Assembly (NCBI GenBank): GCA_023974075.1
Contig: JAMFTG010000281.1
Location: 1-64,000 of the forward strand
From: Chaenocephalus aceratus
Lineage: Eukaryota; Chordata; Actinopteri; Perciformes; Channichthyidae
Reading direction: 5' to 3'
Length of the DNA stretch: 64,000 nt
The notes beneath the pieces were generated by a model that worked only from the letters and a program-made list of their open reading frames with translations, made no database searches and was not told the DNA's origin. Position numbers and translations under genes: made by a program. The stretch's first letter is position 1, and each line of letters begins with the position of its first letter. Shown here piece by piece: positions 12,356 to 23,796 of the stretch.

Positions 12356-12910
12356 CGAGAACTCATCAGTGTACCCATGGTTATAGCTCCTCCAGAGAGA
12401 CTCCTCTCTCCTTTCTCCTCTAAATCAGTGTATCCTCGGTTATAGCTCCTCCAGAGAGAGACTCCTCTCTCCTCTGCATCAGTGTACCCTCGGTTATAGC
12501 TCCTCCAGAGAGACTCCTCTCTCCTTTCTCCTCTAAATCAGTGTATCCTCGGTTATAGCTCCTCCAGAGAGAGACTCCTCTCTCCTCTGCATCAGTGTAT
12601 CCTCGGTTATAGCTCCTCCAGAGAGAGACTCCTCTCTCCTCTGCATCAGTGTACCCTCGGTTATAGCTCCTCCAGAGAGACTCCTCTCTCCTTTCTCCTC
12701 TAAATCAGTGTATCCTCGGTTATAGCTCCTCCAGAGAGAGACTCCTCTCTCCTCTGCATCAGTGTACCCTCGGTTATAGCTCCTCCAGAGAGACTCCTCT
12801 CTCCTCTCTCCTCTGCATCAGTGTACCCTCGGTTATAGCTCCTCCAGAGAGACTTCTCTCTCCTTTCTACTCTAAATCAGTGTATCCTCGGTTACGGCTC
12901 CTCCAGACAG
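12356..12910. repeat. Minisatellite, about 48-60-bp unit
   Basis: About ten tandem units of ATCAGTGTATCCTCGGTTAT, AGCTCCTCCAGAGAGAGACT and CCTCTCTCC, alternating a longer form (with TTTCTCCTCTAA) and a shorter form (with TCTGC). Confidence 0.9.
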
Positions 12911-14945
12911 CCTCCTCGATAATCGATCCTCGACGACCCTTTAGAGAAATTTGTTTTCCTTCGAGATGGCGTGCCGACATCCGTTTCCGGGTCGCTGCCG
13001 GAGGACCTCGGAGTCTGGGACGCGAAAATTATAGAAATGAAAAACGGCTCATTTCCCAGGACTCGCGTGCGTCCGCTGCCCTCCCCGACAGGCGCACGGA
13101 CGCGAGGGCCCGCTCATCACTGCGCGCACAAGTGCGACGGCAGTTTTAATTATTAGGGCCTGAGCACGTAGTGCAAAGACCTATTGAAATCGTCAGTATT
13201 ATTATTCTTCTGTTACCGGTTCTGCACTTTCGACCTGTTTTTGAGGGGGTTACGACACTATTCATGTAGCGACATTTGGCAACGCCGCCAGGACCGGTGA
13301 AAATGTTAACATTCTGGATTCGATGGGAGAACATTTTTCAACTTGCTCTCTAGCGCCACCTGTGTAAATTCAGTGTTTCGAAAAATGTACATAGTCGCAG
13401 CGTAAGTCTGACGGACCTGAAATTTTGCACACTTATCCGGGTGGAGCAGCTCTACATATTATCCTCTCATATCCCGAAGCTCCGCCTACTTTGATCTTAA
13501 ACTTAAATTTTAACTTAAATTCCAATTTCTTGATTTTCCAAACCAAACTTAGTGCACAGCATCAATGGAGGGGCAGACACATTACCGTACAAAAGGTACG
13601 GGAGGTGTGGAAAAATGTGGCCGACATCAATCAAAACGTATTAGCAAAAGGGTGTGGCCTACACATAAATGCTCACAATTCATCCAAAATGTATCCAAAT
13701 ATCACAGATTTCGGTGGATAGGTTCAGTGTGTCTTGGGGAATAGGCACAACAAACAATGTTCATTTCAAACAATAGGGGGCGCCAAAAACACAACTAATT
13801 TATATCTCAAGAACCGATGGACTAAAAAAATATATATTGTCATAGACATACTGGCAGGGTGAGTATAAACTGAGATTTAAAGGGTCGCAACCAATGAAAA
13901 ATGTGGGCATGTCCTATTCAGTTTTTTCTCGAAATCGAAGGGTTAAAAAATGTACCGAGCCATAAGTAGGGGAGAAAATGAGTTACGGCCTTCAAATTCG
14001 GAACGCATGTCACAGCCCACAACCTTTTCCAGACTGTAGAAAAAAATCGGACGTTTTAGCAAATATGTCTCAGTAGCGCCCCCTATTGTGCGGTAGTCAA
14101 ATATAGTTTCTTCGAACTACCCGAAACTTGGCACAGAGATTCCTCATGGAAATGCGGACATATTTCAAAATGGCTTCCATTATCTCCGCCCCCCATGAAG
14201 TCCGCCATTTTGAAATATGTCCATTTTAAGCGCATTTTCGCATACTTGTCCTAGGAAAATGATCGGAAAAATTTCAAACCAGGACAAGATCAGCCCATAT
14301 CCAATGTGATGCTAAATTGCGAATGAATAGTCGACTGCTCAAACGGGGAGCTCGTAAGCTAACGGAACATGTACCAATTTTGACGATTTAAATGCCACAA
14401 AATCGCTAAAATGACTTTCGGACGCAAAACTTGGAACACACGTCACAACCCACGTCTTTTTCCAGACTGTACAACATTTTTTACATTTTTGTACACCAGC
14501 TCAGTAGCGCCCCCTATTGTGCGATAGTCACATATAGTTTCTCCAAACTACCCCAATCTTGCCACAGACATTACTGATGGAATTGCGGACATATTTCAAA
14601 TAGCTTCCATTAGCCCCGCCCCCCAGAAAGTCGGCCATTTTGAAAAATCTGTGTTATTCATGCATTTTAAGCGCTTTTTCGCAAACACCTCCTCGGTAAA
14701 AGATCGGAAAAATTCCAGTCCAGGACAAGTTAAGCCCATATCCATTATCATGTTAAATTGCGAATAAAATAGTTGCTAGCTCAATCGGGGCGAACGTAAG
14801 CTAACAGAGAATGTACCATTTTTGATTGACGATTTACATGTCTCAAACTACTCGCATATAGTTTTCCAGATATTCACGAAACGCTGTATACACATTACTA
14901 TTATGATGGCACACAAATTTACCAGCAACAGCTCTGCTTATTAAT
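12911..14945. repeat. GGGCCCGAGCAC-type repeat, copy 2 with GC-rich head
   Basis: A GC-rich head (12960-13150: ACGGCTCATTTC, GGACGCGAGGGCCCGC, GCAGTTTTAATTA) is followed by AGGGCCTGAGCACGTAGTGC at 13156 and a 1.8-kb body. The hallmark motifs AGTAGCGCCCCCTATTGTGC, GGGGAGCTCGTAAGCTAACG and GACGATTTA appear two or more times (for example 14070-14400 and 14500-14860), which shows internal duplication. There is no coding frame. The same head and body order is seen at 20797. Confidence 0.75.
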
Positions 14946-15333
14946 TTCCCACATTAACCATAAACACCCAATACATATAAAACTCCTAAACAATGTATGG
15001 TGAAATGTTTTCCATCTTTGTTTTTCTATCTACGACTACAAACAGTATTTCCACTACAAGCACAACAGTAACACATCTTTCTATGCAATACAATAGAACA
15101 GTATGTGTTCACAGCCAATCCATGATTTAATGAGTATTTCCTTTGTGCCAAGAGCTGATTTAGTATATTGCATCAACGACCTTTTCAATTAAATTGACAA
15201 TTCTTTTGTGTAATTAATAGTGTGTGAAACCAGGCAGAGTGAGTGACATGGTGTTCATTTCCACTATGCCAAAGCAGTTTACAGTTGCTGACGGTGTAAG
15301 GTAATATATATTGTCCTAAGTAATTGTATGTAG
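14946..15333. other. AT-rich stretch with no recognised feature
   Basis: No gene, repeat end or RNA was recognised. It precedes an exon-like open frame. Confidence 0.45.
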
Positions 15334-15550
15334 CTGTGTTCAAAGGAGTACACGTTACAAGGCCGTGCGGGGGGAGCTGCCAGACCCAGATGTCCTCAAA
15401 GTCAGCGAGGTATACAAGGACCTCTCAGCAGACATCTCACCACGAAAAAAAAACGAATGGCTCACTACTCAACTCAATCTTGTGCACAGAGCCTATAGAA
15501 CACATACTTTAAACCAGGAGGATGTAAACAGAGGAGAACAGCCGGTCTGA
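15334..15550 (+). CDS. Candidate terminal coding exon, unknown protein
   Basis: After a TTGTATGTAG acceptor-like site the frame CVQRSTRYKAVRGELPDPDV runs on through LKVSEVYKDL, SPRKKNEWLTTQL and HRAYRTHTLNQED to a stop at 15548-15550, about 71 codons. The composition is protein-like: charged, with no low-complexity run. I do not recognise the family. It could be the last exon of a host gene or of an uncharacterised transposon. No upstream partner exon was found, and the neighbouring sequence is repeat-rich. Confidence 0.4.
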
Positions 15551-15699
15551 TTTAGTGCCATGTGATTATCCTGTAATGAGTAACATACACAGTGTTGATC
15601 GACTATATAAACAGTTCATTTATTGTCTCGATACATGTGTTGTGTAAGACATTTGAATCAATTTGATACGTCAATATTAAATGTACCTTTATTTTGAAA
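15551..15699. other. Spacer, no recognised feature
   Basis: Possible 3' flank of the preceding exon. ATTAAA occurs near 15677. Confidence 0.3.
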
Positions 15700-15872
15700 A
15701 ACTTTATTGTGAATGACAAACCGGATGTCACATTTCCGGTATTTCCGGTTTAGGGAGAGACTTAATTCAGGTAGCTTGCCTTGGCTGTCTGTGTGCGCGG
15801 AGGTTTTGTCGTCAACAGACTCATTAAACTACCCACTTCTCGGTACATAGAAACCCTGCTCCACGGTCAAAC
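15700..15872 (+). promoter_or_regulatory. Candidate promoter or 5' UTR exon
   Basis: A locally GC-richer segment with TTTCCGGTATTTCCGGTTTA (paired ETS-like CCGG sites) runs into a strong donor, CAAAC|GTGAGTAA, at 15872/15873. It is compatible with a first non-coding exon read rightwards, with the small exon at 16477-16520 next. An LTR origin is also possible. This is inference from splice-like signals only. Confidence 0.25.
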
Positions 15873-16476
15873 GTGAGTAATATCGCAATTGGTGTGTTAT
15901 ACTGAAATGTGTTGACCTATACTTTATACTATATATATGTATGCTTTTCATTGGAACACGCGGTGGGTGGGTGCAGTGCTAATGCTAATACCTAGCGCCA
16001 CTTGTTTTGATGTACGTTTTTGTTGGTAACCTCGCTAGTTTGTATCTTTTAGTGTTGAGGTGGGCACCGTTAGATTCTGTGTCTCCTTGCGGTCATAAAC
16101 AATGTGTTTGATGTGGAGCTAGGATAAGTAATAAGGGAGCTAGGAGTGATTTTCGGTGCAGTAATAGGTTAGCATTTTTCGCTCGGGGCTAATTCAGAGG
16201 CTCACTGTTAGCATTGTGTGTTTTTTGTGAAAAAATAAATGAAAAAGATCAGTTAAATTAGTTTTTTTTCCCGTTCTATGGATATAAAATATTCATAGTT
16301 TATTAAATATTAAGCTTCTTTAGACGTTGTTTCCTGAAAATGACGCGATTACGGGTCCGTGGGGCCTAAGACGATAACAGAGTATGTTTTATTTTATTTA
16401 TTTTTTCACAACAGTTGTATTTGGATGGAATGAATACCTATAGTGATAATACAAAGTAATAAAATGATTTTTACAG

Positions 16477-16520
16477 TGAAAACGTTCAAATGGAACTGAT
16501 GGTTCCCAAATTACCCAGAG
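16477..16520 (+). CDS. Candidate small start exon
   Basis: ATTTTTACAG precedes the segment and GTGAGG follows it. The ATG at 16490 reads MELMVPKLPR and ends one base into the next codon at the donor. No continuing exon was found before the foldback element at 16.8 kb. Weak evidence, recorded for completeness. Confidence 0.2.
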
Positions 16521-16796
16521 GTGAGGTGGACTTTATTTTTCTAAACCTCTCTTAAAAAGGTCAAATTTCACTTGTTTTGCATCAATCTTGATACAGGGTA
16601 CTTATTATATGTTATAGTTTGGATTCCTAAAGCTTTTAGTCTACTAAACTCATCATTCAAGGGTGGTTTTCACTATAAGTAATGTTTTTTTTTTAGGCGG
16701 ACATTAGAATTTACATGTTTTTACTATGTTCCATCTCAATTTACTTTAAAATAAAAACATCTCTATTGCACGGTGGCCCTGAAGTGCAAGAAACCA

Positions 16797-18990
16797 CAGC
16801 ATTTCACAAAACACAACAGAATTTCACAAAACACAACAGCATTTCACAAAACACAATAGCATTTCACAAAACGCCACAGCATTTCACAAATCGCCACAGC
16901 ATTTCAGAAAACACAACAGCATTTCACAAAACGCCGCAGCATTTCACAAAACACCGCAGCATTTCACAAAACACTGCAGCATTTCACATTGGACGGAAAG
17001 GGTATTCCTTAGGGAGAACACTTATTGTTTGTGATATTGTTTGTGGACAGAGCCAGCCAGAGAAGCACTGCTGTGATTGGTTGTTTTTGCTGCCAATCAA
17101 GAAATGACTTCGTGATTGGACCAACACATCAGCCGTTAGCTGTTAGCACACACTCAGAGCTCACAGCTCCTCATATCTGTTCAGAAACTGGACAAAAGTT
17201 AAATATGTACAAACCACAGATGGCGAATACAGTCGCTGCTTTATTTATGTCTGTATGATGTTGTTGTGAGTGTGGACGGAGCAGCTACAGGTTAGTTTAG
17301 CCTGATCGATCCGATTCCGATAGGATTTACATGGAGATCCGGCCCGCCCCCTCTCCAGCGTCTTTTTTGAATCACAGGAGTAAACACAGAATTAATGCTT
17401 TATTAATTCATGGTTTTTAAGGGGCTTATCTCCATGTAAATACTATGGTAGACTACCCAGTTACTAAATCAGCCTACTATCACCTAAAGAACATATCTAG
17501 GATTAAAAGACTAATGTCACAGCAGGATTTGGAAAAACTTGTCCATGCCTTTATCTTCAGTAGACTCGACTACTGCAATGGTGTCTTCACAGGTCTCACT
17601 AAAAAATCTATTAGAAAGCTGCAGCTGATTCAGAACGCCGCAGCTCGAGTCCTCACTAACACTAAGAAAGTGGATCACATCACTCCTGTTCTGAAGTCTT
17701 TACACTGGCTTCCTGTGTGTCAAAGAATAGATTTCAAAATACTGCTGCTGGTTTATAAAGCACTGAATGGTTTAGGCCCAAAATACATTACTGACCTCCT
17801 GCTAAACTATGAACCATCCAGATCTCTCAGGTCTTCAGGGACTGGTCAGCTTTCTGTCCCCAGAGTCAGAACTAAACATGGAGAAGCAGCGTTCAGTTAT
17901 TATGCTCCAAATATCTGGAACAAACTCCCAGAAACCTGCAGGTCCGCTGCAACTCTGACTACTTTTAAATCCAGGCTGAAGACTTTTCTTTTTGTCGCTG
18001 CTTTTAATTGAACTATTCATATCTTAAACTGCACTGTAACTTTTATCCATGTACTTTTTCTTGTAATGTTTAATTGAACTATTTATATTTTAGACTGCAC
18101 TGTAACTTTTATCCATGTATTTTTCCTTAATGTTTATTTGATTAGCTTTTCTTTTTTAATGCTTAATGTCTTTCATTTTTTTTTTTGTAAAGCACTTTGA
18201 ATTGCCTTGAGTTGAAAAGTGCTCTATAAATAAACTTGCCTTGCCTTGCCTTACCCAATATTCGCATCGATCTAATCGCTTGAGTTTCACCGCGGCTGTC
18301 AGCTGTGTTTGCTCCTGTCATTCAAACAAGACGCGCTGGAGAGGGGGCGGGAAGTATCTCCATGTAAATCCTATAGGAGATACCAACTACAACAAAATGA
18401 ACATATTTGACAGTGATTTAATTGTAATACACGTTTCAAAGTCATGCCGAAGTAACTAATACTGATAACGGTTAGTAAAAACCATGAATTAATGCTTTGA
18501 CAAGTCTGCAGACAAGACGGCAGGCGAAAAGCTTTTAAAATGCGTGTTTTCAGAATGGAATCGGATCCATCAGGCTAAACTAACCTGTAGCTGCTCCGTC
18601 CACACTCACAACAACGTCATACAGACATAAATAAAGCAGCGACTGTATTCGCCATCTGTGGTTTGTACATATTTAACTTTTGTCCAGTTTCTGAACAGAT
18701 ATGAGGAGCTGTGAGCTCTGAGTGTGTGCTAACGGCTGATGTGTTGGGAGGGACCGGTTGGGACATATTGCGCTGTCGGACGTTGACCAATCACGAAGCG
18801 TCATTTCTTCACTGGCAGCAAAAACAACCAATCACAGCAGTGCTGTCTGGCTGGCTCTGTCCAATCATAAACAAGAAGTGTTCTCCCTACGGAATACCCT
18901 TTCCATCCAATGTGAAATGCTGTGGTGTTTTCTGAAATGCTGCGGCGTTTTGTGAAATGCTGTAGCGTTTTGTGAAATGCTGTTGTGTTT
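16797..18990. mobile_element. Foldback-type element with long inverted arms
   Basis: The left arm (16797 to about 17330) and right arm (about 18555 to 18990) are reverse complements over roughly 450-530 bp: terminal tandem CAGCATTTCACAAAACAC, then GGACGGAAAGGGTATTCC, CACTGCTGTGATTGGTTG, CAGATGGCGAATACAGTCGC and CAGGTTAGTTTAGCCTGAT. Inner segments (17330-17440 and 18250-18555) are also partly inverted. The loop holds an L2 fragment. No transposase was seen. Confidence 0.85.
17444..18252 (+). mobile_element. L2-clade LINE 3' end inside the foldback loop
   Basis: A 188-codon frame encodes the L2 ORF2 C-terminus: YYHLKNISRIKRLMSQ, SRLDYCNGVFTGLTKKS, LQLIQNAAARVL, LHWLPVCQRIDFKILLL, NIWNKLPETCRSAATL, FKSRLKTFLF, then a stop at 18009. 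The 3' UTR ends TTGAAAAGTGCTCTATAAAT with the tail CTTGCCTTGCCTTGCC. It is a different subfamily from the copies at 253 and 3043. 5'-truncated; it lacks the RT catalytic core. Confidence 0.88.
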
Positions 18991-19229
18991 TCATTTGAAG
19001 TCATACGCTAATATTAACCAATACACAGCTTCAATTATTACTTTACTTACCTTGACCACATAACAGCTGTATTGAAGGTTTGCTTTTTGATCAATAAACA
19101 CAACAACAAAAAGCAAACTCCACTGGTATGGAACATACATGGCCTAATATCAAGAGGAGATGCGTTTATTGAGTAAACAAACAGTCAAGGGCAGAACGTC
19201 TGCACAACCCACTGCACCGCACGCCACGG
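18991..19229. other. Unassigned spacer
   Basis: No gene was recognised between the foldback element and the piggyBac terminus. Confidence 0.45.
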
Positions 19230-20035
19230 TTAACCTGTTAAGCCGGCGGGGACCCTGGTTTTTTTTTCCACGACACTGTGTCTCAGAGAATCTTAATATT
19301 TAAAAACCTATTAATGTGTTATACCAGATTAAAGAGAAGAATCTCAGCTAACTGACGATAAGAACTATTTTTACCGAAACAAAACAAAAGTCTCACAAGA
19401 AGCGTTAGCATTAGCCCTTAGCTAAAACGGGCAGATGCTACTTCCGGTGCTAACTAGCAAAAACGACCTTTAAAACTTAATGTTTTCTGCACAAACTACA
19501 TATCATCTGAAAGCTGATACTCCACAGATTATTTTTGTTATAAGTATCATCACTGTAGGACACAAACTCACTGAGCTATCAGCCAGAACAGAGAAGAAAA
19601 AAAACAACAGTTTTCAAAACCATAACAATAAGTATGTCTTACCGTTGCTGTTTTGTGATCAAAGCTCTTGTTCAAGGGAATAAAAACGCTGCTTGAGGTT
19701 AATCCAATGTCTCTTAGTCACTTTAGAATTGTTCCTGATAATCTATCATTACATTCATGGCAGCAGAGTAGGTATAACGTTTTGCAGTCCCAAGCTAATG
19801 CTGTCTCACGTGCTGTTTACGCAAACCTCTCTCTACTTGACGTAAGTGTTTAGCGGGACTTACTAACTGTCACTCGATTCTATTGGCTCCAACGGTTCAG
19901 AAAAGGTGTCAATCACCCAAATCGACCAATGGGTTCCAAAGATATGATCCTGCGTAGTATAAACTACGCCCGCTCCATTACGCATTACGCAGCCAGAAGG
20001 GAGAGCTTCACCACCGAGGCGAGCAGGTGCTAGAG

Positions 20036-20163
20036 ATGCTAGCTGACGATAGCGGGGCTTTGATCATACCAAATGACTCTTCGTCGGATGATGAAGATCT
20101 CCTCCAGCCAGACCTGGATCCGGGCAGTAGTGACTCGGATGTTGAACTTCCACCACGGGAAAG
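20036..20163 (+). pseudogene. piggyBac-like transposase, exon 1
   Basis: The ATG at 20036 reads LADDSGALIIPNDSSSDDED, LLQPDLDPGSS and DSDVELPPRE up to a GTATGT donor at 20164. The acidic Ser/Asp/Glu-rich stretch is typical of the N-terminal region of piggyBac-derived proteins. It leaves two bases of a codon and joins in phase to the exon at 20642. The start is taken at the ATG, not the upstream GTG. Confidence 0.65.
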
Positions 20164-20178
20164 GTATGTAATCTCTCT

Positions 20179-20586
20179 GTTTTTATATATTACTTATGTG
20201 TTTGGTGGAACTGCGTCACAGTGCTAGCTTAGCCAAGAAGCTACAGGAATGATTAGGCAAAATGCTAAATAGTTTTACTTGTCTTTTTGGAGTTACATTT
20301 TCTAAATGAATGGCCAGTGAATGAATATATACATGTGTTTACTTATTTATTTGGTGTAATATTATTTATTTATAGTCCAATATTATCCTTTTTATATATT
20401 ACTTTTGTGTTTGGTGGAACTGCATCACAGTGTTAGCTTAGCCAACAGGAATGATTAGCCAAAATGCTAAATAGTGTTACTTGTCTTTTTGGAGTTACAT
20501 TTTCTAAATGAATGGCCAGTGAATGAATATACATGTGTTTACTTATTTATTTGGTGTAATATTTCATTTATAGTCCAATATTATCC
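20179..20586. repeat. Tandem duplication (about 205 bp x 2) in the piggyBac intron
   Basis: TTTTTATATATTACTTATGT, TTTGGTGGAACTGCGTCACA and following bases to TATAGTCCAATATTATCC occur twice in tandem with a few differences (about 20179-20390 and 20391-20586). Confidence 0.85.
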
Positions 20587-20641
20587 TATAAGTATAAGCC
20601 AGTGAATTAATCTAATCTCTTTGTTTTTCCACATTTGTTAG

Positions 20642-20796
20642 ATGCAGCAGGACAAAGCCACACACCCAGAAGACTGTCAGGGAGCAGCTTGCTGCAGAAT
20701 TGTTGGAGTTTGCTGAAGGCCCTGCTGAAGGCCCTGCATCTCCACCACCCCCTCCTCCACCACTCACATGCATGCCCGAGTATTATGGGGAAGATG
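20642..20796 (+). pseudogene. piggyBac-like transposase, exon 2, truncated
   Basis: After the acceptor CACATTTGTTAG the frame continues from exon 1 as CSRTKPHTQKTVREQLAAEL, LEFAEGPAEG, a proline run, then MPEYYGED. It ends where the next repeat begins (about 20797). An intact transposase would continue for several hundred residues, so this is a dead fragment. Confidence 0.65.
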
Positions 20797-22244
20797 CAGT
20801 CCGGGACACGAACGTTTGAGAAATTACGAACGGCTCATTTCGGAGGACACGTGCGCATCTGCTTGACGCCGGGACGACCAGCGACCCTCCCCTACAGGCG
20901 CTCGGACGCGAAGGCCCGCCCACAACTGCGTGCACGTCTGTGACCGCAGTTTTAATTTATTTTGTTCTGCTGGCGTTTCCTGTTTTTGAGGCCTTTAGGA
21001 CGCTAACAAAGTTGTATAATTGTGCACGGACGCCAGGACTGGTGAAAACTACCTTATTCTGGAGTCAATGGGTTCAAATTGTCCAACTTGCTCGCTAGCG
21101 CCACCTATCAAAATCCCAATTTGGAATACATTTACAAAGTCGCACCGTAACTCCGAATGACCTGAAATATTTCACACATATCCGGGAGGACCTGTTCTAC
21201 AAATAATCCTCTTAAATCCTCTTTTTTTTTAAATAGCATAATTTACATAAACAGTTAAATATTCCCTTACATTTTGTATACAGCATTGGTGGAGGGTCAG
21301 ACACATTACCCTAGGAGATGAGCATGAGCAAACGATAAGTATTTCCACCATGAATTAAAACGTACTCGCAAAAAGGCGGGGCTTAGAAATAAATGCTCAT
21401 AACTCATCAACAATGTATCCATTCACCACAGATTTTGGTGTAAAGGTTCAGTCTGTCTTGGGAAATAGGCACACCAAATAATTTTCATTTCGGACTATAG
21501 GGGGCGCCAAAAACACCACCAATTTATAACTCAAGAGCGGATGGACGAATTACTTTTTTATTTGTGTACACATACTCTCGGGGTGACTACAAACTCAGAT
21601 GTAAAGTGTCGCAACAAATTCAGAATGTGGGCGTCGCCTATACATTTTTTTTAAATTGCGATAGCATAAAATGAGCTTTGGACGCAAAACGGTATACACA
21701 TTACTATTATGATTGCACACACATTTTAAATTGCTTTCCTTTAGCCCCGCCCCCGAGAAAGTCGGCCATTTTGAAAAATGTGCGTTTTTCAGCCATTTTA
21801 AGCACATTTCTGCAGACTCCTCCTAGGGGAATGATTGGAAAAATTCCAATCCAGGACAAGTTCAGCCCATTTCCAATGTGATGCTAAATTGCGAAGGAAT
21901 AATTGATCGCTCAAACGATGAGCTTGTAAGCGAACGGAGAATGTTCCATTTTTTACCATTTACATGGCACACGTTACTACAAATGACTCCAAACTACTCG
22001 CGTATAGTTTTTCCAATATTCACGAAGCGCTGTATACATATTGCCATTATAATTGCACACATATTTCAAATTCCTTCAGCCCCTATCCAATATGATGATA
22101 AACTGAGAAGAACATTTTTCATAGCTCAATCGTGGAGGTCATAAGCTAACAGCGAATACACCATTTTTGACGATTTACATGTCGTAAATTACTCCAAACT
22201 ACTCAGAAATATAGTTATTCCGATATTCACGAAACACTGTATAC
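20797..22244. repeat. GGGCCCGAGCAC-type repeat, copy 3 (left part)
   Basis: A GC-rich head (ACGGCTCATTTCGGAGGAC, GGACGCGAAGGCCCGCCC, GCAGTTTTAATTTA) is followed by a body with the same motifs as copies 1 and 2. It is interrupted by a hAT at 22245 and continues at 23417. Confidence 0.75.
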
Positions 22245-23408
22245 TAGGGGTGTAACGGAACACGTACCCGTACCGAAATTATTCGGTACGGGCCCTTCGG
22301 TTCGGTACACGTGTGTACCGAACGAATATAACGTTAAACGTAAAAAATTGAGAATGTGAACAACTTCTTGGAAGTAATCTCAGGTGCTGCGTCACAGCAT
22401 TCAGAGTAATTTGCTCCCATTGTGTTCAACGCGTCATAGAGCGAGAAAGTCATTTCATTGGACGAGCTGGTCACAGGGATGCGTTCAAATGTAGTCAGTA
22501 ATTTGAGGAACTATCAAAATGGTGAACGCAGATAAAGATGAGCTCGAAAATCCTCCAGCATCATTGAAGTCTCCGGTTTGGGAACATTTTGGTTTCGCAG
22601 TTACGTACAAGGATGACGGACAAAGACAGGTGGACCGAACCCAAGTTGTTTGTCGGCATTGTTAAACTAAAATTGGTTACGCGGCTGGCAATATATCAAA
22701 CTTGCACACTCATTTGAAAAGGCATCCCCCGAACATGAATATCACCGGTACCAAAAGACTGAAGTGCAAACCCAACTCCCACTAGCATTTAAGCCTCCAC
22801 CACTCGAAAAAACTTCAGACCGAGCAAAGCGCTATCTGGCTGTATCTGCTACTACCTCTGTCCCTAGCGAGAGGGTGTTCTCCACAGCAGGAGACATTGC
22901 TAGTGCCAGCAGATCTGCCCTTTCGGCAAGCAATGTGGACAAGTTCATCTTTCTTTAAAAAAACATGAAAATACAATGAAAAGCAAGTCCTAATGTCAAA
23001 CTGGCTGCTTAGGTACTAGTACAGTACAGTTCAAATACAGATTATGTCAGTTCATCGAAAAGCTGCACCTTAATGTTTATTTTATTATATATTTATTTGA
23101 GTGAATATTCATAGTTTAATAATAATTAAAAACCCAAAACTAATAGTTTATGTTTTGTGAGTACTAGTACAGTAAAGTTAAAATACAGATTATTTCAGTT
23201 CATCGAAATGCTGCACCTTAATGTTTATTTTATTATATTTTGTATTTATTTGAGTGAATACATTATTCACAGTTTAATAATAATTTGAAAAAAAATATGT
23301 TGTGTTTTGTGATAATTTTTTCTCCTGTACCGAAAACGTACCGAACCGTGACCTAACAAAACCGAGGTACGTACCGAACCGAAATGTTTGTGAACCGTTA
23401 CACCCCTA
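22245..23408 (+). mobile_element. hAT element, internally deleted (BED + hATC)
   Basis: The termini TAGGGGTGTAACGG and CCGTTACACCCCTA are perfectly inverted, with a perfect 8-bp duplication CTGTATAC (22237-22244 and 23409-23416). Sub-terminal CGGTACGG/CGGTTCGGTAC motifs match a common vertebrate hAT family. It keeps only the two ends of a transposase, so it is non-autonomous. Confidence 0.92.
22519..22960 (+). pseudogene. hAT transposase remnant: BED finger joined to C-terminal dimerisation domain
   Basis: From the ATG at 22519 the frame gives VWEHFGF..., then VVCRHC, an in-frame TAA where a Lys is expected, and TKIGYAAGNISNLHTHLKRH, a BED finger. After about 30 bp a second frame (22764-22958) gives RYLAVSATTSVPSERVFSTA, GDIASASRSALS and NVDKFIFL, the hATC dimerisation motif. 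The RNase H-like catalytic middle is absent, so this is an internal-deletion derivative with an additional nonsense codon. Confidence 0.85.
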
Positions 23409-23416
23409 CTGTATAC

Positions 23417-23706
23417 ACATGGCTCTTATGATTGCGGAAAAACTTCAAATTGGCTTTTATTAGCCCCGCCCCCGACAAGGTCGGCCATTTTGAAAAATGT
23501 GGGTTTTTCATGCATTTTAAGGACATTTCTTCAAACTCCTCAGAGGGGAATGATCGGAAAGATTCCAATCCAGGACAACTTCAGCGCATATCCAATGTCA
23601 TGCTACATTGAGAAGGAATAGTCCTTCGCGCAAAACGGGGAGCTCGTAGGCTAACGGTGAATGTACCATTTTGACCAATTATATGTCAGATAAGCTACTG
23701 AGGTCG
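23417..23706. repeat. GGGCCCGAGCAC-type repeat, copy 3 (right part)
   Basis: Continues the repeat body after the nested hAT (AGCCCCGCCCCCGACAAGG, GGGAATGATCGGAAAGATTC, GGGGAGCTCGTAGGCTAACG). Confidence 0.7.
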
Positions 23707-23781
<75 letters not shown>

Positions 23782-23796
23782 ACACACACACACACA
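23707..23796. repeat. (TGTC)n and (CA)n microsatellite at the unit boundary
   Basis: About 18 tetranucleotide units (GTCT phase) followed by a short CA run. It lies exactly at the left edge of unit 1. Confidence 0.95.

Larger units (their letters stand above)
19234..20796 (+). mobile_element. piggyBac element, 5' portion only
   Basis: TTAA at 19230-19233 is followed by CCTGTTAAGCCGGCGGGGAC, the form of terminus seen in fish piggyBac elements. About 800 bp downstream lie two exons for the acidic N-terminus of a piggyBac-type transposase. The element stops at about 20796, where the GC-rich head of the GGGCCCGAGCAC repeat begins. The catalytic DDD domain is absent. Confidence 0.75.

Noticed and set aside
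12880..13156. Arg-rich frames at 12880-13156
   Set aside because: They lie in the GC-rich head of a dispersed repeat, and the corresponding head at 20797 does not keep the frame.
16715..17107. 130-codon frame with repeated FHKTPQHFTK
   Set aside because: Translation of the tandem 19-mers at the end of the foldback element.
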